64,000 bases of DNA from Anoplolepis gracilipes (GCF_047496725.1 NC_132981.1:4058001-4122000), one strand, 5' to 3'. Positions 40,008 to 55,362 are shown, numbered from the stretch's first letter. The notes: generated from the sequence alone by a model not told the origin. Numbers and translations: made by a program.

Positions 40008-40037
<30 letters not shown>
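40008..40037. repeat. Poly(A) tract of about 30 bases
   Basis: An uninterrupted A run, followed by AT-rich DNA. A retroposon tail is possible but nothing upstream is recognised. Confidence 0.9.
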
Positions 40038-40040
<3 letters not shown>

Positions 40041-43000
40041 GATGAAAAATAATATATTAAAAATATATATCAAATATAAATTTTTATTTCAGAGATATTT
40101 TTGCATTTTCTTTTTCTTTGCGCGCGCGTAAAAACATGTTTTTTCATAATATTAGAAATTTTCTCTTTCATGCTGTTATGCAGTTAGTAATATACCAACT
40201 ATTGCTTGCGTGTGAATATTCTAAAATAACAATACAATATTTTATTATCTGTTGCTATATTTATTTTCGCTACGAAAACAAATTTCGCAACCGCCCGAAA
40301 ATATTGCAAAGCCTATCGAATTTTGAGATATAAATTCAGCACGCTGAAGCTATGACAGGGCACCGCCCTACCGGCTGCTGCATCAAGTCATTCGATCTCC
40401 CGGTCAACGGAGAGTTTATGAGTGTCATAAAAGGCAGAAAAAACTCGAAATTCTGTGCGGTCAGCGGAGCTTCTGATTGAACGAGGTATGAAAAACGCGT
40501 GTCTTTCGATCTTGAGTTACTTTCTGCGCACACAAAGATCAAGGAAAAGAACATCGAGGCAATACTTGAGATTTTTCTAACAAAAAATTATAATGTCAAC
40601 TGATAAATCATTATCAAATTTTTGCGCGATATATCTCATTTCTTTCTACGTTTATATAATTATGTTGTATTTTGCATTTTTTTTCTTTTAATACTTATAT
40701 TTTTAAGCATCGAGTAACATATTTTATAATACATTCATGTTATATGTTTTAAACTTTTATATTACTATATCAACTCTCAACAATTAATGTTTATTACAAC
40801 GCTTACTGTCGTTGACATTATTATAATGTAAAATTTATCGTCTGATATACATATAATATTAATCAAACCGATTAGATACACGTAATTATAATCCACCTGA
40901 CGTGTAATGTTTTGTTTTACATTGCTGTTATTCCGCTCTATTACTATTATGTATCCAACGTAGCGAGCAGAGCCAATCATTTACATACACGATATTAATA
41001 TCGTTTGTCTCTTTACCCAGGCAAATTGGTAATAGAGACAATTACGTATAATACGAGAATACGCGCGATTAGGTTGTCGGTTTTTCACCTACCGCTGCGC
41101 GAGATACTTGGATACGCGGCTCTTGAATAATGCAGGGAACATTGGTATCCGGGAACAACCGACGCGGTAATTACCGTCGTTCCATTGAAAAGAAGTTGAC
41201 TTGATCATAATTTCGCCATTAGCCGTTGGCGCGACGGCGGGTTGCGAAGAATTGAACGCGTCGGAGTAAAGGCGGATAAAGGGGTTGGGGATGAAAGGGG
41301 GGAGGCGAGTAATTCGCGCGGGGTACCGTCTGCAGATATTGCATTTTTATAAGGCGCACGGTACGCTACCCTTCTTCCGTTCTCCCGTTTCCCGCCATCC
41401 TTCATCTCGTTTCTTTCCTCCCCCACGCGTCTTTCCAAGTGGCCGCCGCTAACGACGATGGGTTTATCGCGCAAAATAGAGTCATGGAAGAGCCGAACCA
41501 GCCACGTTTTATCCGTCAAGAAGTAAAAGCTAACGCTGCGGAATGCGCGTTCCCAGCGGGGCCCGGCTTTCCCAATCAAGTTGACGTAAAAGCGCTGGCT
41601 CTCGCGGAAAAATGCTGGAAAAATACTCGATACCCGCGATATCGGCGGAAATTGGACTTATTCGAATGGATTTTATCGCATCGTCGACTAGCGAGATATT
41701 TTTTCACGCGAAAAAAATCTGTCATTTCGCTCGCTTTCAATACCGTTTGACTTTACCTTCCCTATTTTATTAGGAGACAGACGTACTTGTTGACTTCGCG
41801 CGTTACGTCATTAGCGAGACTAGAGCTGATTAGACACTATTTGCGATGAATAGGCGCGCCTACTAATTGCGTGGTGTTTACATTAAGCTAAGCGCATTCA
41901 AGAGGGCGTGCGATATATCATCGCAATAACGGATCCACGCAAACTACACGTTATTGCTTTAAGTGGTCGGGTAAAATCTCATGGAAAAGAGAGTAAAATT
42001 GGAGTAGAATTTTCTTAATTTCTATCTTAAACCCGTTCGCCCGATACAAGTTTCTCTACACTCCTCTGTCTGCGCTTTAACGTGTAAAACGAAGCGCAAA
42101 TGAAGCTCTTTCCACGTTCACGAGTCCAATTACGAGTACTTTCCTTCTGCGTCAACCTTCGCCTCGTTTAAAATTACGGTATATCTCTTAAGAACGAACG
42201 TAATTAGCAATCAGGGGTCGTTTAGATTTTGAAACACGCGCGTGTTTGACAGTATAATGTTGAAACTTGTAGCAATTTGTATGAACATCAATTTACGATG
42301 TCAGAAAATATGTATCGTGTTAACAGTCTCTAATTTTGCATTTTAATATATTTTCAGATTGTTACAGTTTATATTCGTACACGAAAATATTATTGTTTTG
42401 AAACAACAAACTATAGGACAAATTATAGGAGGAAACACAAGATCCGTACCTTCCTGAAAGATCAATCATTTTTATGCTCATATGAGAAAGCACTCAATTT
42501 ATTTATACATCGGCTTTAATTATTATTATCGGTCATTTTTATTGACTATCGTTATTAATATTATATTTGAAGTGAAGACAGGTATAATATAACGCGCCAT
42601 GCTTTAGTAATTTAACCATGCTACTCATTTTCTGCACACAACTAAGTTGATTACGAACTTGTGTGGTTCTTGATTATGATAATTAATTCACTTACAACAC
42701 ACAGAATAGCGGTTTCTATGTGAAGGAGTGATGGAGCCTCGACATGTATAAAGCAAAAACGGTAATTGTATCGCAGTTCGTGTTTTTGAGTAATTATCAA
42801 TTTCTCTAAATCTCCGAAAAACTTTCCCATGATTGCATTAAACGCCTACGTTAATGCGAAATATAACATCAACAAAAAATAAATCATTAAAAAAACATAA
42901 ATTTAGATTTTGATTATAATACTCTTGTTATTATATACTACGTGTATATACTCTGATATCGGCAATTAAATTCTGTCTGCTATCACATAATTCCTAGTAA

Positions 43001-43348
43001 TGGTCATTAAGACGAATCTTTATTATTTTTTTTTCTTTTATTTTAGTTGCAAGATAAAAGCAAGAGAGCTCATTTTGCATCCAGCGGACTCAATTACGAC
43101 TTTATCCGCCGCGACCGAAACGAGAGAAGACTGGATAATTGGACATTACAAAGTCCGATGCATCTTGCGCATTTTTAATTAAGCTCATTGTCGGTCACGT
43201 AAGCGCAACGATGTTACGTGTTACGTAAACTTCGTTGAATAAAACACAAGCATTGTCGTTGCAGAAATTATAATTATTCATAATGAGGAAGAATCGAAGT
43301 TAGTTTAATATTAATGTAATTAGCATCTCTTGATATTGTACACATTCT

Positions 43349-43394
43349 ATATATATGTATATATATATATATATATATTTATTTATTTATTTAT
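43349..43394. repeat. (TA)n then (TTTA)n
   Basis: TA run broken by one TG, followed by about four TTTA units. Confidence 0.88.
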
Positions 43395-44075
43395 AACGAT
43401 TCGACGATGACACTGCCGTACAGCATGTACAGTTCTCGTCATCATTATTCCATATCGCAATCATTATTCCAATTGCAAATTGAATTTGTGGTACGCTGAG
43501 CTAAGTTTAGCTGTTCAGGATAATTCAAAATAATGAGGACGCTTTATATATATTACAAATTTATGCATCACTGCATCTATCGATTTACTTTTAAGTATTA
43601 AATTACTGAAACGATAATGTACGTACAATTGATAGAGCTTTTCAAATACAAATCGCGTTTACATTTTAATTGATTTTGAAGCAACATTTTGGAGATATCA
43701 TCATTTTAATTGATTTCAAAGGATATATAAAACTCATATCAGCGATGAGGATTACGATAGCTAGTTGAATATACATTTATATATAGGTACTCGATACATT
43801 TTTATTTTGTACTCACCGATAAATAAATAAAGTCGACTCGTATTCGCGTAAAAACCCCAACACTCCGACGGAAATCGTCACGTTCGCAATCAAACGATAC
43901 CGCATGCGTTCCGCTTTTAATTCGCCGATGCTTTTTCCGCATTCTCCGGGTTTTTTTTTCGCGGCCAAAATACGTCACGGAAGAGACGTGGAATTCGGCC
44001 ACGATTAATCTAATTCACCGTGGCGTTACGTTGAAATCCGTTGTTCCGCGAAAGTTCAAGCACAGGATTCTGTTC

Positions 44076-44099
44076 TTTTTTTTTTTTTTTTTTTTTTTA
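44076..44099. repeat. Poly(T) tract
   Basis: About 23 T bases, followed by a second short T run. Confidence 0.9.
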
Positions 44100-46752
44100 T
44101 TTTTTTCGCCGGGCAAATCGAGTTTCCTGCGCAGCAGGAACGACGAGAGATATAGCCCTGGCCGTCGATGGGATCCTATCATTCATTAATTAGTCCACCT
44201 TGCGATCCCCGCCATCGTAACGACTAATCTTCATTCTCACGGTTCGACCGGCTGACCCATCTGTATGGCGCGGGGATTAAAGTAACGAGAGCGAAAGAAA
44301 AGCGGAATCGAAGTCTCTCGGCGAAGAAAAAGTGAGAATTAAAATGGCGCGGCGTCGAAGATGGATAACGAGTTGGGAACGGGACGAAGTTCTTGTTCCC
44401 GAGAAGGACGATCCTTCCACCTCGTTATCCTTTCTCCGGGTCCCGCGGACATCTTCAGGACGAGGAGCTTGATTTATTTCGCTCTTATCTTCCATTCTCA
44501 CCCCCCCCCCCACCCTTAACCCTCCCATTGTATTTTGAAATCACTGGAAAGAAGGATTAGCGTCAAAGTCGGACGAACAAATCGAAACTTTTAATTTTTA
44601 ATCTTTTTCGCCGCCGTTGTCTCTTCTTCGCTTTTCTTGCTTTTGTCGGCTGGAAATAGACATTTCCCAAATCTGCTTTAGCGAGCTTCGAGAAAAATGG
44701 AGAATCGGAAGATAAACGATGCGATAACTTTACCTCGAGATAGCGATTAAGTTCGTGATAATCTCTCTACAGCTGGTGTCGCTAATAAGAAAGTTTGCGC
44801 TTCTCTTGAAGCGTTTAAGTGCCAAGCAGCGTTTCTTAATACATTGGTGATTACGGTCCGACGTCCGCACTAATAAATGTTAAGTTATTGTGACGTAGAA
44901 AGTGGCTGCAGTTAAATTCTATAAAACTTTTATTATCTAAGAATTAACTCTTAATCTTAATTTCAAAATATTTGCCTATTATCAATTAATAAATTTCAAT
45001 ATTTTTGATTGACAAATCAATACCCAATATTTATGTTAAAAATTAATTTTCTTATGATATAAAAAAAATAATTAATATTGTAATTAAGAAAAAAATTACA
45101 AGAATTTTAAAACGGAATAAAATGTTAAAAAATATACATCATGCAGTTTAAACGTTTACGTTAATTCGATAATACTCAAAAGGTTAAACGCCACCGGATT
45201 ATAACATATTATAGCTCATAAGATCGGAAAACCATTTTGAAAATCGTTTGAAAGTGCTATTTCGATAAGATACGATGATCCATTATACGGGTTCCATTTC
45301 GCGGGGTGCTGGTTCATATTGATTTTCATGTATTTTCGCAAGGTACCACCGTCGTGTCGTCGTTACCACGTCTTATCGTCTCGAGTTTGCTTCGTCTGGG
45401 TGGCGAAATAGGATTTGGACTTTAATGCGTTTCCCACTGGATACATCCGCGAATCGACAGTCACGAATTCGACGTGGAGCATTACAGGCTGTGGCAAGAG
45501 AATTTCTCTTGCAATAAAATCCCTTGTGAAATATTTACACAACTCATGTTTACGCCCCGACCAAAATTTTGCCGGCGTAACGTGTCGGCTGACACATCGA
45601 TGATTACATCAGACAAACCCTTCCAATAGAATACATATCCATTTCGCATATCTATTGTTTATGACACAAATGTACGACTACGCGTAATTCATATTTCGTT
45701 GTATAAGTATATCGCAATTGAAATTTTTACAATATTATTTATCCACAGAGAGGTGTGTAAATATTGCGTCAATCTAATTGAGAGAGATTTTAAAATGATT
45801 TTTCCATCATTCGATGCTTATAAATGGGTCGAATGTAAAAATGGTGCGATAGATGGTGGCTTCTTATAAAATTTTCGTCGGGGAAAAATCACCAAATACA
45901 TTAGAACATCCGTAGCTGGAAAAAGATGTGACAGTTTCGGAAGACTTTTCCTTGTAATCTTTCCTTCTTGCCGGCAAAGAAATAATGGCATCCCCATCAA
46001 TTCTGATACTGGGCTCTTTTCTAGATACGTGCTAAATATCAGGACGCTCCGGACATTATTCCCAAGTACCGATCACTTCTCATAGACATTGTTTTCTTAT
46101 TAGAAAACCTAACCCCAAGTCAGCATCCTCAGACAATGCGACGCCGTCGATTTGAAACGGAGTTAACTGTTAACAGGCCATGACGGCCTGCGCTCTTTTT
46201 CTGAATTAATAATTTAAATTAAATATTACGACAGAGATAATCAAATTTTCAAGAGACGATTGTAAACGTCGTTACGAAACTGTGTCAATAACTTCGCGGC
46301 AAGAAAATTGTAATACCCTCTCGAAATAATTTATTAGACGACGAAAGCAATTGCATTGCCAGTAGAACGAGTCGCATCGGTCAGACTTATGCGAAACTGT
46401 TACTGGCTACTCCTTATCGGCAACGAGGTCCCGGCTCTCGACGACGCGACGCCAGTCGTGTCCTTGTGTTTTCTATCGACGAGGCGGTACACGTACGTTG
46501 CCACGGAAACGACAGTTGCCTCTAAAGTTTTTCGCCGTGACGAGAGATTTTTCGCGAGGATAAGTGAAAAACGCTATATCGCATACGAAGTGCTGGTAGG
46601 GTTTTCTAACAACTTGGACGATGTTATCGCATACACGCACACTCATCCGTCTTATCCCTGTCCTTCTATCTATGGCGTATCTACTATTTCTATATCCGTG
46701 CGACGAGCAATCGTGAGTGGTGCGCGCACACTATCGCGGAAAACTTAGATAC

Positions 46753-46780
46753 CACACACACACACACACACACACACACA
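46753..46780. repeat. (CA)n microsatellite
   Basis: About 14 CA units. Confidence 0.93.
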
Positions 46781-48403
46781 AATACATGCATACGCAATGA
46801 CGCACGCTACACGCGCGTATACAACCGACAGTTTCAGCTGCACACACGATTGCGCTTTTACTCAGAGTGGCTTCCGGTTTCATGGGAATACAGCCGATAG
46901 AGCGTGGTGTCGGAACCCTGGGGAGATGCTCGTCGAGCAAATTTCCCTTCAAGATAAACTGTTTCACCCTGCCTCCCTTCCCTTTAGGTAAGCCACCGCG
47001 TGTTTCTTAGAAAAATTTCCTGGTATCCACATAACTCGAGAGTTCACCCTCCATCGACTGACCTATCCCTACCCACCTATCCTTCACTCTCTCCTATCGT
47101 TAGTTTAACAGAAACTATGAAGAGGGATGAAGGAGGCGTGGCGGCCTTAGATCGAGTTTTCGACGATCGACCACTTTCTGCAGGAACAAATTTCCATTTT
47201 GCTTGGCCCACAGGACTTTATGTTGCCCATCGGCTTCCTTTTTCGGCGCTCTCGTTCTCCCTCGGGAAATCGCGCAAGAAATTGCGGAGCGAGACGAAAT
47301 ATAAATGCCGCTCGTTCGAGAAATCGTCTCGGACTTGAGAATTGAACGAGATCGAGCAATGTTATCCTGTCTTGCTCGAAGCGAGAAGCAAGTCTATACG
47401 CGATACAAAATAGATACTCTTATCATAAAGTTTGCAAGAATTACGTACGCAAGAATTTTAGATCCTATTTCATAAAAGATGTAAAAATGTGAACTGTCTC
47501 GATTCGCGCCTAAGGACATCATGCAGTTTCATGTGCAGTAATGCTCCTGAGATAACACCTTAAAATGTTGCTAGGTAAAACGATAGAAAGAGAGAAGGGA
47601 TCTCGAGGGAGTCTAGAATCGACCGTCCTCTCGTGGATGCTCGTCAGCTCGCACGACGACTATGACTACTGCGAGCTTCGATATAATTACACAGTTCACG
47701 TTTTACGGGCTTTTTTTACGAGCACGTACCTATGTATCGTTACTGCAGAACCAGGTTGTTAGGGATCTAATTCTTTTTTTCCTTTTTTTTATATTTTAAA
47801 TTAATTATATTAAACCATTCTTTCTATCTTCAAATAAAAAGCTTGAGTTTTCTCTATTTTTATTTCAAAAAATTCTACATGCACGTCAAGTGTACTTTGA
47901 TTAAATATGTAATGTTACACAATTAATGTTTGAACTGAAAATTTACACCTTGTTAATCTTTTTTATGCAAAAAAATCTTATATTGTATGCAAAAAAAAAA
48001 AAGAAAAAAACGCAACTTTACTTAAATAGCTAACAAAACTGGATGATTCAATAAAATTCAATTTAAAAAAATGCGACGAATGTCTACAAGATAAAAGAAG
48101 TAGAAAAGAATACATTCCGTAATCCTAAACGAGTGCTTTACGATTGTATCGTCCCGATAGTATCTTTACTGCAAGTGCACGCATTAAATGCATTTCAAGG
48201 CAATTTCAATAAATAACTGGATTTAAAGCTAACGATCCAATTTTCTGATAAATCTTTTTCTGATAAAGCCAGTTATATAAATTCATTCAATCATAGCACG
48301 TGTCGCAGATATTTTTTATTTTTGTTTCCATCAATTCATTTTGTTAATGTATTATTTAATTAGACCATACAAACTTAAGACTAATCTACGTGATTAATTA
48401 TTT

Positions 48404-48421
48404 TATATATATATATATATA
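48404..48421. repeat. Short (TA)n microsatellite
   Basis: Nine TA units. Confidence 0.85.
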
Positions 48422-50419
48422 TGTCGCTCGCTTTTATATCGCTCTCTACACAATATTTATATGCATTTTATCATCCAATATTTATTATTAAAGACTTAAA
48501 TCGATGACAATCAGTAAAATTATGAGAGGAGATAAAATCATTTTAATTCTTGACAACTGATAATATTCCGTTATGGTACACGATATGCGTTTGTTACTGA
48601 ATATCGTGCAACTGAATTAATTGATATTTATTTCATTAATTACGCGTATTAAAATAGTTTATGTTTCGCTCTAATCAAGGTCGTTCAATACGTGAAAACA
48701 AAGATATCGTATATCAAACCTCCATTTGTAAGCGCGGCATTCATCGTAGTCATTCGTTCGTCGTGCAAATCGCAGCGGGACTTGAACGCGAATATCTCAG
48801 AGAATACAAGATGCCTTATAAACTATGTTCGCGAGGAGTTTCACGCGTCCCTGTCGTAAACTCTCGGGTGTCACATCTGAAACAATCTGAGTCGCGACGC
48901 GACGTCGCGATATTTCTGGATTATGGATATTAAGGATGTAACTAATAACGCGCGGCGGGTGTACGGCTTAAGATAAACATACGGGACAATTTTTCTTGTC
49001 GGAGCTCGACCTCGAGACTATCGGCGAGACCATCCAAGCGCGGCGGCTCGTAAATTTCTTCCGAAATCGGGGAGAGAAAAATCGCCCGCCGTCGAAAACC
49101 TTGGTAGAACTGTGGATTGGTCGAGGGCCGAGGATTGAAAGATGGCCGAGGGCTACGAAGTTGAGCGGGGATAAGTGGAGGGATAAAGTCACAGTTAGTC
49201 GTACCACGTAAGGTCAGTTGCGTAGCCCTTTTTTTTTCCCCCCTCCCCCTTCCCTCTTTTCTCAACCAACTTCGAGGATCGTTTTTCGCGAGACTTTTAT
49301 CCCACGATGGAAATATTTTTATCGCACCCACCTCTCCGTAATACTACGTTCTGTAGATTTTGTTTTATGCTTTATTTGGGGATTTGGCCGAGAAAAGTTT
49401 AGCTCCGAAATATCTACCGGCTGTAACAAAGATAAGGCACAGGAAACAAACAAAGTGGCCATTCGAGCGTCGTGAAACTTTTAGTGCCACCTCGCAACAG
49501 AATTACACCGTCGTAACCCTAGATTTATCAAGCGACAAGTTTATAAACTGGCTAGAAAAACAACGCCCCCACTTGAAGCAGGTGTAGCGCAGATAAACGG
49601 ATCATGAAGCCGAAAGTCGCATTGATGAAGTCTAAAATTTATGTCATCACTAATACTATGATTTTAGGAGCACATTTTGGAACAATTATTATAACTATAT
49701 TAAAATTTATTTAAAAATGGGAGTAATCACATTACATGTATATATTCAACATTTATAAGAATAACATTATTACTGTATTCTTGAGTCAAAGTTTTACACA
49801 AATGTCTTTAATCTTAGTTATATTATTATTCACTCTCAATTATTTTTTTCTTTAAAAAAATAATTATTGTTAGTTACTTTTTATATTCTTATTTTTGCAA
49901 TCTTTCAAATATTTAAAATATAATTTAAGCGATACGTGATATTTCCTTATTAAAATTTATCATAAGATTAGAAAGAAAGAGATTTGAAAAAATTTACAAT
50001 ATATGTAAATAAAGTAAAAGAAAATAAAAGTATAAACGTACAAGGATTAAATTACGTGAGAATGTTTTCCGGGCTGACGTCGGAAATCAAATCGAATTCC
50101 TTTTAAACGTTTATCTCTATGTTACAACGAGCGGAAAGAGGAAGCCGTACAACAGACAAAATGAAAAAGTCAAAAAATCACGACGTCGACTGGCTTGCGT
50201 CCGTTAGGCGCTTTTTGTCCGGCCCCGATCAATATATATCATCGATCAGTGTGCGTGCATATTCGCTACCTATCGTCGCATTCGGTGGAATTGGTGTCGG
50301 CACGAAACGACAAAGAGCAAAGAGCACGTGACACGTGAAATGCCGCGTGCGCTTTTATACACCAATGTGTCGAAAACTGATAGGGACACTTCTTGAGAAG
50401 AGTGCGCTGCGAAAGAGAG

Positions 50420-50427
<8 letters not shown>

Positions 50428-50452
<25 letters not shown>
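50428..50452. repeat. (GA)n microsatellite
   Basis: About 12 GA units in a purine-rich block that continues to about 50530. Confidence 0.92.
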
Positions 50453-50453
<1 letters not shown>

Positions 50454-50775
50454 TTCGAGAAAAAGAAAACGAGAATTCGAAGCGAAGGGAAGCAAAGGAG
50501 CACTGGAACTGGAACACAGAGAGTAAAGCACGAAGAGAAGTCGAGAGAAACCCGCTCTGAATTCGCAGATAATTGAAAATGCCGTGCCGGTCAGTGCACA
50601 TAACGTGTATCGATCGTGAGCACCTCCTACCTCTTGGTGCAAGTCTTGTTCACAAACTGTTCTCAAACTATTATAATATCGCGATTATTCATTGAATGGC
50701 AAATGGCAAATGGGTTGTATCCACATTTAACAAAAAAATGTGAAACTTTAATTTTTTAAATTATATACATATATG

Positions 50776-50782
<7 letters not shown>

Positions 50783-50830
<48 letters not shown>

Positions 50831-50848
50831 CACGCACACACCCACACA
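50783..50848. repeat. (CA)n microsatellite with CACG variants
   Basis: A clean CA run to about 50822, then CACG- and CCCA-varied units, a sign of older repeat at the 3' side. Confidence 0.95.
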
Positions 50849-51853
50849 TGTTGTTTGAAATATTATTTTCACAAAAATTAAATTGACTTGTGACTGAAAA
50901 TGTCAACATGAGTTTAAAACAAAACTGTTCAAAAATTTAATTCAATTAACGAATCGAGAGAGAATTGTTAACAAAGCATTTTTTCGGTTATTTTATTTAT
51001 AATTTCAAGAAAATTGTACATTTATAATTCTCTTTATCAATTTTATTTCTTTTACAAGCATTCTTCTTTTATAAACTTTTTTCAATTTTCTTTTGTATAC
51101 AGTATTAGTTATGTATGCATGTTTTCTTATTATTACGTTTTGAAAATTATGTGATAACGCGACAGAATAATTCTTACGATATTATTATATGTATTATACT
51201 AGAAAAAATTCTATATATATGTCTAAAAGAAATAGCTTTTTATTCGCGTTTTAATTTTTTTCTAAAGTTCATAAATCAAAATATATAAATATATGTATAT
51301 ATTCAGAGATATTTTTATTGAATATTCAGATATTGTATTATTAAATCTGTTATTCAAAATATCCAATTATTGCTAGTTTTATATAACTCTGGAATTAACA
51401 ATATTAAAGTAATGTGGTGAAACTCACACAATTGCGAACAATATACGATGGAATAATTAAATATACAAAAGGACATGCGTGATTCTTCTGCGTGCGTACA
51501 CACGTTCTAATGAAACAACGTGGAAAGCGAGAAAGAGTTACAGCGAGTCGAGACTGCACTACGAGATTGCAAAAGTTAGCCAAGCGAGATAAATAAGCGA
51601 TGTGTATGTGTATGTGCGTCTGTTCGTACGTTGTGTGTATGTGTATAAAATGCTCGCGCGCGTACAGCAAGATGAAAAACGGTACGAAGAGAAAGAGAAA
51701 GAGCCTGTTATTTTTCCTGCCTAGTGCATGGTAAATGAGAAATACGTAAGAAAATTGTGTAACAAATCGAAAATTTACCGTCCGTTTCAAATAGATTGAC
51801 GAAAATTTGACAGAACCAAAAACAGGTGAGCCGGTGGGCTTTTTCTCGCGCAG

Positions 51854-51869
51854 TTTTTTTTTTTTTTTT
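51854..51869. repeat. Poly(T) tract
   Basis: Sixteen T bases. Confidence 0.85.
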
Positions 51870-53254
51870 ATTTAAAACATTTTTTTTCTAGTTTTTACTT
51901 TTTCTTTTTTTTGCGCTGCAGCTTCTCACGTAAAATCTCGTTCAACTAGGCGGAATTAATAACGAGCGATATCAGAACGTGCAGGAACAAACAGAAAGAA
52001 ATATAAAAGTGCAATTGACGCTCGCGCGCAAGTACGATGGCGGTATATACCGAGGGCATAAGTAAATATAATTAACAGAATAAATAGAACGAGAGCAAAT
52101 GATGTTGGCGTTCAGCGCGAACGGCAGCAATAGCGCCGCAATAAATGGAAACGGAAACAAGATAGGAAACGGAGGAAACGTGTCACCCCGTTTGCGCGCG
52201 TGCACTACTTAATGGACTCGTGTGCTTTTTTTGTAAGAATAAAAAAAGCGCACGGAATAATACTGATCGTATTCGTTCTATTTTACTGAAACATACACAA
52301 GGAAATACATAATCTTGAACAAGCGTAAAACCGGAACTATACGTAACGCCGTATACGTCGGTGTAAATTGAAAAATAACCCATACAGCATATAACAAATT
52401 GCAATTTATAACATTGCCGCAATGTTGCTGCAATGTTCTGTGCTGTATATGGAAAGTTTTGTCAAACCGGCCGCGTGATAACGCGACTGTTTGCGAAAGC
52501 TTCATAGCGTTGTAATAAATGGACGAATAAATTTATTTAAGTCGTCCGGTGAAAATTAGATGACATAAAACAACGACAGAATATAAACGACGGTCAACAT
52601 GTACGACGTGTTTTCGTTCCGCGCGCCTGTTAAGAAAACTCGAGAATAAGAACTAAAAGTGTTCGATATATATATGTATATTTTTATACCGCCCGTTAAT
52701 ACTTGGATATGGCTAATAAATAAACAACGTAATTTATGTATTAATATATTACTGAAAAATGACATTAATTCTATTTGTCATGCTTTTTTATTAAAGCACA
52801 AAAAGAGAGAAATAGCGCCATACACATAGTTGTAACAAAAAACGATAGAAATAATATTATACATACATTTCTTATAATATTCTATAAAATACCTATGCAT
52901 TAAATTGGTGTTTTGAGTTTATTTCATAATACATAATATTAGAAAATTAAAATTGTCAATACACATGAATCACATTTTCAAAATTGACGTATTGCATAGT
53001 TGTATACTCGTATATGCATATATGTGTTAATTGGATATTATTATAATTCATTTACCTTATATACAACCATGTTTAACCTTGAAATAAAAAATAGAGCATT
53101 GTATTAAAGCTAATTAGTTCGGGATTCATGCTTGCTAGGGTAATTAGCGAGGAAAAATATCCCCGGTTGCACATTAAATCGGGCGTTGTTCATGGTTAGC
53201 GAACGCTCGATGGTGCTTGAATAATTCGTGAAAATTATCGGAAAAGTAAGGAAC

Positions 53255-53295
53255 TCTCTTTCTCTCTCTCTATCTCTATTTCTATCTCTTTCTCT
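53255..53295. repeat. CT-rich imperfect microsatellite
   Basis: CT units broken by A and T changes. Confidence 0.8.
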
Positions 53296-54465
53296 CGTTT
53301 CGGTATGTTCGCGGAGAAAAGCGCGGCGTGCAAGCTCCGCTTGGCATAGCTCGAGAAATACTTTCGGACGTTCTGGGCGATAGGGATGAGGTCGTGTCAG
53401 CAAAGTTTGACTTTGCCGTGCCGGCCATTTATATTCGGCGCACGTCGGTGCAGATATCGATTACAAGATCGACTTGATAAATGTAAAGCAGCGGCGTGGA
53501 ATGGACGTTGGTTGGTAATTAAAATTGCCAGTTTGCAAAGCTGGCAAAATGCTATTGCAAAGAGGACGGCGGACGATGCTGAATGTATCAGTGCAGTTTC
53601 GCCGAGGTATAATGTTCTAATTATAGTTTGATAAACAGCTCCAGTGTATTTTGGTCCGATGTTATGTAAATGAGCTCCCCGGAATGGTTAACGTCGAAGT
53701 GCTATTTAGTAAAATGTAATGGCAGAGCGGTGTTGAAGTATCTCCCGCATGTACATCAGCCATTCGCCTGTGTGCCCTTATATTAATCAGCATGATTAGG
53801 TAACAAACATTAAAGAATTTAAATATTTATGAACATTGATGATTTTAAAACATAAACTGTCATCTATTTTGTACGTAATAAACAAAGTTAATAAATAGCA
53901 TCGATAAATTGCAATTTCAAACAACGCTATGTTTAACAGTCACTAAATATTTCGCGTAAAAGACGTTATACTTTACGTGGCGAGCTCGTCGACTTTCATG
54001 AAGCGAAACTAACCCTTCGAGTTATTTTATCGTGTATCACGTTTATATGGAAATGGGGGGTATAACCTCGCAAAGATAAGGGTAAAGCGTACGCGAATAT
54101 TAAATCGGTGTTGCCAGCCGAACACAGATATGCATGTTCCAGTCAGTTACGTTCGCAACATTCGGTACCGCGGGATATAAAAGTTTGTTATCGTCAATTG
54201 AGAGAGGATCCAATAAACAATATCGACGCACAATAAGATTGACTGAACAGAATAAGACTTGTACAAAAATGATTAAATTAATAAAAACATTGAGAAAAAG
54301 AAACATAATAATTATTTTAATAATAATAATAACAATAGCAATGTATGTATGTGCATATATATTATATATATCACGATATATCATAAGCTTTCATTTAATT
54401 AAAAATAGCATTTATGTAACGACAATTCTATTTTGTATCAAATAATATTTATTGACTGTCAATAA

Positions 54466-54470
<5 letters not shown>

Positions 54471-54496
<26 letters not shown>
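54471..54496. repeat. (GA)n microsatellite
   Basis: Thirteen GA units. Confidence 0.95.
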
Positions 54497-55330
54497 TGTC
54501 AATATAACCGCGCTTCACTGATATTAATAATCGACCTTAATTTGTATAATTGAGTTAAATATATATGCTTGAAATAATTTGCATTATTATCGTAATTTAA
54601 TATTAACTTTTAAGGGAAGCTCTTTTCTGACAAAAATATATGATAAAAGAAATGAAACATAAAAAGAGAGAGAAAACTACATTATTTTTTTTTCATAACA
54701 AGGAAAAATTGCATCTACGTTGCGTGTGATGTTTACACATTAAAGATATAAAAATCATAATTTCACAGTTGATGAGAGTATAACATTTATTTGCAGAATA
54801 CGTTATGATACTGGCAGATTCATTACTTGCGTACACTGCGGACTTTTATTAAAGCGCGTTTGAAAAATTTTAATTTCCAGTCGACACTGATTATCGCAGA
54901 TATTTCACGTAGGATAAATATCCGTATAAAAAAAAAACACAATAGAAATAAAACAGAGTAATCATACTGTACTTTGTAATGCACTGAGAGCGGGTTTATG
55001 TTCGCACGCCATTTCTCTTTTACCCACTTTAGTCGACGACCGGCTTTTACATGAAATATTACCGATCGGCATAATGCTCGAGCCTGTATTAGAATATTCT
55101 AACTAAGAGGATTCGATACGAGAAAAAAAAATCCTCGTTACCATTTCATGCGATACGTGTTGTTGCCTCGAATCGCTACCTAATCCTATTCCATTGCTGA
55201 AATTCTTTAAATTCAAATTACCTCCGGTAAAGGTACGAAGCGGAAAGCTGCCAGAGAAATTTCGAAACGTTGCACGTTCGATTGCACGCTCGATCGATAC
55301 GATCTTTTGGTAAGTTACTCTTCGGTCCGT

Positions 55331-55336
<6 letters not shown>

Positions 55337-55362
<26 letters not shown>
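55337..55362. repeat. (TC)n microsatellite
   Basis: About 13 CT units. Confidence 0.93.

Larger units (their letters stand above)
32161..44100. other. Probable first intron or 5' flank, middle part
   Basis: No exon could be supported. Homopolymer A or T tracts of about 24-30 bases occur near 32168, 36295, 40008 and 44076. CpG-rich patches occur at 32200-33070, 36360-36960, 37680-38300 and 41040-42260. The longest plus-strand ORF here (37842-38252, 136 codons) has no recognisable domain and I treat it as chance. Confidence 0.5.

Noticed and set aside
50335..50666. Several overlapping plus and minus ORFs
   Set aside because: They read through a GA repeat and give Arg-Glu or Ser-Leu runs only.
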